A DNA stretch of 64,000 nucleotides. Source: a virus. The notes under the pieces were generated by a model. The model was given only the letters and a program-made list of their open reading frames with translations, was not told the origin of the DNA and made no database searches. Made by a program: the position numbers and the translations under genes. Below, in pieces: positions 61,201 to 64,000 of the stretch; the stretch's first letter is position 1; the number at the start of each line of letters is the position of its first letter. Where the stretch lies: IMG/VR virus record IMGVR_UViG_3300042691_033239, positions 1 to 64,000 of that record. One strand, given 5' to 3'.

Positions 61201-63831
61201 TTCTACAACAGAAATAATATCTCTTGATATTGGGTATCCAAATGCCGATACATCACCGCCTTCTGATTGTAAAAAACCCGGATCCAATGTGGGCGAATCA
61301 TATGTGCCATTTCTTATTGTGGAGATAGGATCTCGATACATTGAATGAGATAAATGACCATTTTTATTAAAATATTTATACTTAAATGTCATTTCTTGCA
61401 AATGATGAAATATTACATTTGTAGGAAACCCAATGATTTCTTTTATCTGTAATCTTACATACTGGACCTGTGGTCTGAAATTAGGCAAAGATGTATATAC
61501 TGTGGTAAAGCCATCTCTATCAACTAATGATATTGCACTTAATCTAGGATCACTTAGATCAAAGTAATATGTCGATGCAATTTGTGACTGTGTTAGCCCC
61601 AAATCTCTTGAAAGAGAAATAGGGCCGGCCGTTGTTCCTATCACAATATCATAAATTGCATTACTTGCCTCTATGACTTTATATTTGTCTGTGATTGGCG
61701 CTAGCGTTGTTTGCTCCACCTCATCACAGAAATAAAATCGAATAGGATCTCCAATAAATATATTGTCTGGTCTTGCCGGCAAAGATTCACTAAATCTATT
61801 AAATAAATTTGAAGATATAGAAAATTCAACATATGTAGGCAGAACTGCCCTTTCAATAACACCAAATGAAGCCTCATTTTCAGGCTTCATGGCAATATAC
61901 TCACCTGGGCCAAATAATTTTCTTGAGACTGTGTTTGAAGAAAATCTTAATTTATTAATTGTTTTTTGTACGTTAGCGCCGCCAGTTGCCGTAAGCGATG
62001 TGGTTTTTGCTCTCGTATTATATCCAATCATATCATAGGAACCCTGCTCTCCTATGTTTATCATTCTTAGATAATCGGCATAATCCTGTTCTGTATATGT
62101 CGAATAATCATAGGTAGTTGAGTCATTCATATTCAGAGGAAACTCTGATGATCTACCGATTCTATCGGTAAATACAAAAGCACTACTAGGATCATCAAAT
62201 TGGGAAACGCGAACTAAACCATCATCAATATCAAATGATAAGTATCTAGGATCAATATAATCACTAAAATCAGTTAGTGCGAGATTTTCTGGTCTAGGCT
62301 GCGAATTTTCCGCATATTGTGGCCCAAAATTTACTCTTCTCAACGCTGCAAAATTAAATTTAGTTGCATCCAAGTATCCCTGCGATATTAGATAACGCAC
62401 ATAAGAATATTCATCATTCCAAGGAAGCGTTTCATAAACAAAAGCACCAGAACTTACTTCAGATTGCACTTCATCGAAAATATCATCATCTATTCTTAGT
62501 TTTAGTTTATCAACAAATGATTCTGGCTCTGCCTCAAAATCACTTACAGTAAATGGGTAACTTACCGCCTCTTTGTTGTAGGTTGCGCGCATAACAACCG
62601 ATCTGTAATCTTGAACTCGATTAGGATCATTTGTTCTTTCACCTTTTTCATTAGGCAATGTTCTGTCTAAGATAGGAATATCAATTTGTATATCTTTTTC
62701 TGTAGTCCCATCAGGAAGAACCGTAACGGTATAGGTTTCTAATTGACCAAGTTGATTTTCACTTGAATCTAATATCGGAATTGCCCCAATTGTATCTTTA
62801 CTATAAGAAGATTTATTGCTGTTAAATCCAAATCCAAATGGAATATTATTTTTTCCATATTTAAATTTCTGATCATTAGATGGCAATATACTTGAATCGA
62901 CTATTCTTCTTAGTCTTGAGCTAACCCAATATTGTCCGTGAAATCCTCTTAAGTCCGCATCGGAAGTTGCAGGTAATACTTCACCATTTCTTATTCTGGG
63001 CGAATAAGATGTCTGTAATACACCAAATTTACCTGGGTATTGAAGTATATCCGCTTCGTCATTTTCATCTATGACATACACTTCTGTCTTAGGCAATAAT
63101 CCTAATGCCGATAATCCCTTCGCAAATGCTGCTGTATTCGTTTCATTTGAGGCTTGGCCCCTTGTGTCGGCTAACATCGAGCGATACAAATGACCACCAT
63201 CAGGATAAGCCAAACCATCACTTGGATAAGAGAAAGAAGATGTTAATGTGAATGTTGCTATAATTTCAGATAAAACTTCAAGATCTGTTGCTGCGCTTAC
63301 AGAGATAGATATAGAGCTATCAGTATCAAGATACTCCTTGTTTGTTCCGGCCACGGTAACAATAAATTCCGGGTCGATCATAAAAACATTTCCGGCGTCC
63401 GTTCCACCTGAAGGAATTGAACCTATGACCGTATTGTTACCAAGATAATATAGAGGATCCCCAAAAACGTCTATAGATAATCTTGAATCCATAGAATCGC
63501 TAGAACCCGCAATTGTTTCAAGATATTCACCAATTGGCCCTAGTCTTACACATTCAACTTGAGGATTCCCACCAAAAACTGTGTAAAATGTAGAAATAGC
63601 ATTCGTGGCCACTGGCCCTAAATAATGACCAGCGCGATTATATTCCTTGTCGCCAAATGTAGCATTATAATTTGTGTCTACATATCTTCTTTGAAATGCC
63701 GTGGATTGATTGATTGAGTCTGTGCTTGCGCCAGTTCCATTTAGTGTGATAGTCAAATCATGGTCTATGGAGCGAGTAACATGCATTACCAATCCAGTGT
63801 CACTTACTCTTGTGTATTTTTTAGCGCCCAT
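58270..63831 (-). CDS. Very large tail or baseplate protein, 1853 residues
   Basis: The longest gene in the window. It begins MGAKKYTRVSDTGLVMHVTR and shows beta-strand and loop patterning throughout, rich in Asn, Asp, Ser, Tyr and Ile, with few cysteines. It has no coiled coil, membrane helix, peptidase or lysozyme motif that I can see. The last part is Gly/Asn-rich (GHGMNVINLAGMATYGQDPI). Size and composition fit a wedge, hub or tail-fibre network protein. It starts 3 nt after the stop of the partial gene at the window edge. Confidence 0.7.
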   Translation of the reverse strand: MGAKKYTRVSDTGLVMHVTRSIDHDLTITLNGTGASTDSINQSTAFQRRYVDTNYNATFGDKEYNRAGHYLGPVATNAISTFYTVFGGNPQVECVRLGPIGEYLETIAGSSDSMDSRLSIDVFGDPLYYLGNNTVIGSIPSGGTDAGNVFMIDPEFIVTVAGTNKEYLDTDSSISISVSAATDLEVLSEIIATFTLTSSFSYPSDGLAYPDGGHLYRSMLADTRGQASNETNTAAFAKGLSALGLLPKTEVYVIDENDEADILQYPGKFGVLQTSYSPRIRNGEVLPATSDADLRGFHGQYWVSSRLRRIVDSSILPSNDQKFKYGKNNIPFGFGFNSNKSSYSKDTIGAIPILDSSENQLGQLETYTVTVLPDGTTEKDIQIDIPILDRTLPNEKGERTNDPNRVQDYRSVVMRATYNKEAVSYPFTVSDFEAEPESFVDKLKLRIDDDIFDEVQSEVSSGAFVYETLPWNDEYSYVRYLISQGYLDATKFNFAALRRVNFGPQYAENSQPRPENLALTDFSDYIDPRYLSFDIDDGLVRVSQFDDPSSAFVFTDRIGRSSEFPLNMNDSTTYDYSTYTEQDYADYLRMINIGEQGSYDMIGYNTRAKTTSLTATGGANVQKTINKLRFSSNTVSRKLFGPGEYIAMKPENEASFGVIERAVLPTYVEFSISSNLFNRFSESLPARPDNIFIGDPIRFYFCDEVEQTTLAPITDKYKVIEASNAIYDIVIGTTAGPISLSRDLGLTQSQIASTYYFDLSDPRLSAISLVDRDGFTTVYTSLPNFRPQVQYVRLQIKEIIGFPTNVIFHHLQEMTFKYKYFNKNGHLSHSMYRDPISTIRNGTYDSPTLDPGFLQSEGGDVSAFGYPISRDIISVVEQDNVANINVQIYNPMFGRPRISDGNLVNSVYNYANSRRLDFRRKNLPFLRQGLVYNENVRVINANQTVNLIDLGYAEDNVVPVKQLSEAKFTSKTDIFGRARITGVPINELPEYDENGNITSILLGGDVIIDIPENLPTDDEFAHQYAYNETRSNVIDKAILSLFELAENSLVQYQDFAPKGLMYVNQDNIGIAFRTILADLKSPLGMLRNNQPNAEFQGGFGIEVSIANEQILYQSNVFNFNLNDGNCTTPVNFSYLPLTTVFYDTSNSLYKIDYDNGVINYNLDTGTKTNNLFHPKNSMINDNFNGIFYFGQPKEIMFNYMFVETQPSSIIEIQYRDFLPVKVQSGGLSQDPSTLLNVIQEPIQPVPFRTEKIGFTNNNAARHAPACYTLSDVGVSYPQVQSDGARTSNNAGSISSRTGFSVNYFRYNNNVEQNRVLNVPIKVSTLSADLLSGLSSPELNNFEAYKNFRNNTGFDLLPGDLLDGENMDDYQGSFKFETRPGQIQGFHSKNINYSIGPSDLFFGTATVLDSNVRQITRKMSFGIEVSKWGDFYYSEEPTNSAQYGVNYRYPSATTEGESPMVVLPAGTYTFILNIQDMKIPEMAKTGGATINAFNPTQENGLQSNFYWNIPASEINNALFTSNPTITRSDSLLSVQGVISSSINDDLSYYDDVEGLSANVTIQVRPVDDFSISPLDVGLNAVYGSSCDNGILYPRTSPMRNMNIEGNPGEIGANGEYQQNFKTIRIDIYVDNNIYWGQFENILDIGVSFRPNTQIPRDFIIPKSTDGVTADRYILYGNENTEILSAPLIPRGEYPCFARIGSVGMFHSKFFEGVGGPNYINGLPADFFEHLPDKRQILRLTNAIGSGEYGLSFLQFYRSGEAGSYKFHTLRSMLGFHTINSFNEVLCDGDIPIVAFGDFGANIGARVNRSIIQMGHGMNVINLAGMATYGQDPIITTAPSQNQFNPNVTARISRS

Positions 63832-63834
63832 TTT

Positions 63835-64000
63835 TTATCCTACATCAAATCCAGAATCAGGATCATTTCTACCTACATGGTCCATATGAAGTGGCTTAGG
63901 TATTTCTCGTGTATTTAAGAATTGAAATGGATAGACAGAGCCTTCCATTCCCATCGTAATATTAAATATTCCAGATGTTCTAAAATTATAAGTTGTTTCA
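63835..64000 (-). CDS. C-terminal end of a structural protein (truncated by window edge)
   Basis: A minus-strand frame enters from the right edge and stops with TAA at 63835-63837. The 54 visible residues end with VGRNDPDSGFDVG and include FNITMGMEGSVYPFQFLN. It lies 3 nt before the start of the 1853-residue gene on the same strand, so it is part of the tail gene run. Too little is visible to name a function. Confidence 0.6.
   Translation of the reverse strand, partial: ETTYNFRTSGIFNITMGMEGSVYPFQFLNTREIPKPLHMDHVGRNDPDSGFDVG

Noticed and set aside
1-64000. CRISPR arrays and tRNA genes
   Set aside because: No regularly spaced direct repeats with unique spacers and no cloverleaf-like sequence with the TTCGA(A/T) arm were noticed, although a covariance-model search would be needed to exclude degenerate tRNAs.

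Overview
The window is a stretch of an AT-rich, tailed-phage genome of the T4-like (myovirus) type and, from gene size and content, very probably a jumbo phage. The evidence is a T4-type head cluster on the minus strand (large terminase, portal, prohead protease, acidic scaffold, gp23-like major capsid protein), a Mre11/Rad50-type recombination nuclease and a RuvC-type resolvase, embedded among many genes of no recognisable family. Shine-Dalgarno sites are clear in front of most genes. An LpxH-like phosphoesterase and a lipoprotein hint at a Gram-negative host, but the host cannot be named from the sequence. I found no tRNA, rRNA or CRISPR array.

Layout. (1) 1-4.9 kb, plus strand: a complete class II lysyl-tRNA synthetase, a tiny membrane peptide, then six tandem paralogous genes of unknown function. 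(2) 4.9-11.2 kb: one minus-strand virion-like gene, an AT-rich gap, then plus-strand genes behind two sigma70-like promoters, including a membrane-anchored coiled coil, a DUF6915-like protein and a nucleotidyltransferase-like protein. (3) 11.2-17 kb: divergent promoters, an EF-hand-like acidic protein (plus), then a tightly overlapping minus-strand operon: coiled-coil protein, ADP-ribosyltransferase-like protein, WC-motif protein, GNAT acetyltransferase, LpxH-like phosphoesterase. (4) 17-33.9 kb, minus strand: head morphogenesis genes, interrupted by a zinc finger/nuclease/methyltransferase fusion beside the capsid gene, a bS21-like ribosomal protein gene and a mini-intein inside the prohead protease. 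(5) 33.9-35.4 kb: an accessory cassette (secreted protein, alarmone-hydrolase-like HD protein, unknown) with its own promoter. (6) 35.4-42.5 kb: a membrane-protein pair that may take part in lysis, an HTH-metallophosphoesterase, a fused SbcD-SbcC protein and RuvC. (7) 42.5-64 kb: large beta-rich tail/fibre/baseplate-like proteins, a trio of WC-motif proteins and a lipoprotein moron with its own promoter.

How the parts may work together. At least five proteins from separate loci begin with nearly the same short amphipathic peptide ending in an (L/I)xE-type site. In T4 such a peptide targets internal proteins to the prohead and is cut by the gp21 protease, and a gp21-type protease is encoded here. 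I infer a set of proteins packaged in the head and possibly ejected with the DNA, the clearest being an ADP-ribosyltransferase-like protein analogous to T4 Alt. LysRS, bS21 and the alarmone-hydrolase-like protein together suggest phage control of host translation and the stringent response. Near-consensus sigma70-like promoters occur mainly at accessory or early-type genes, whereas most of the long structural gene runs have none that I could recognise.
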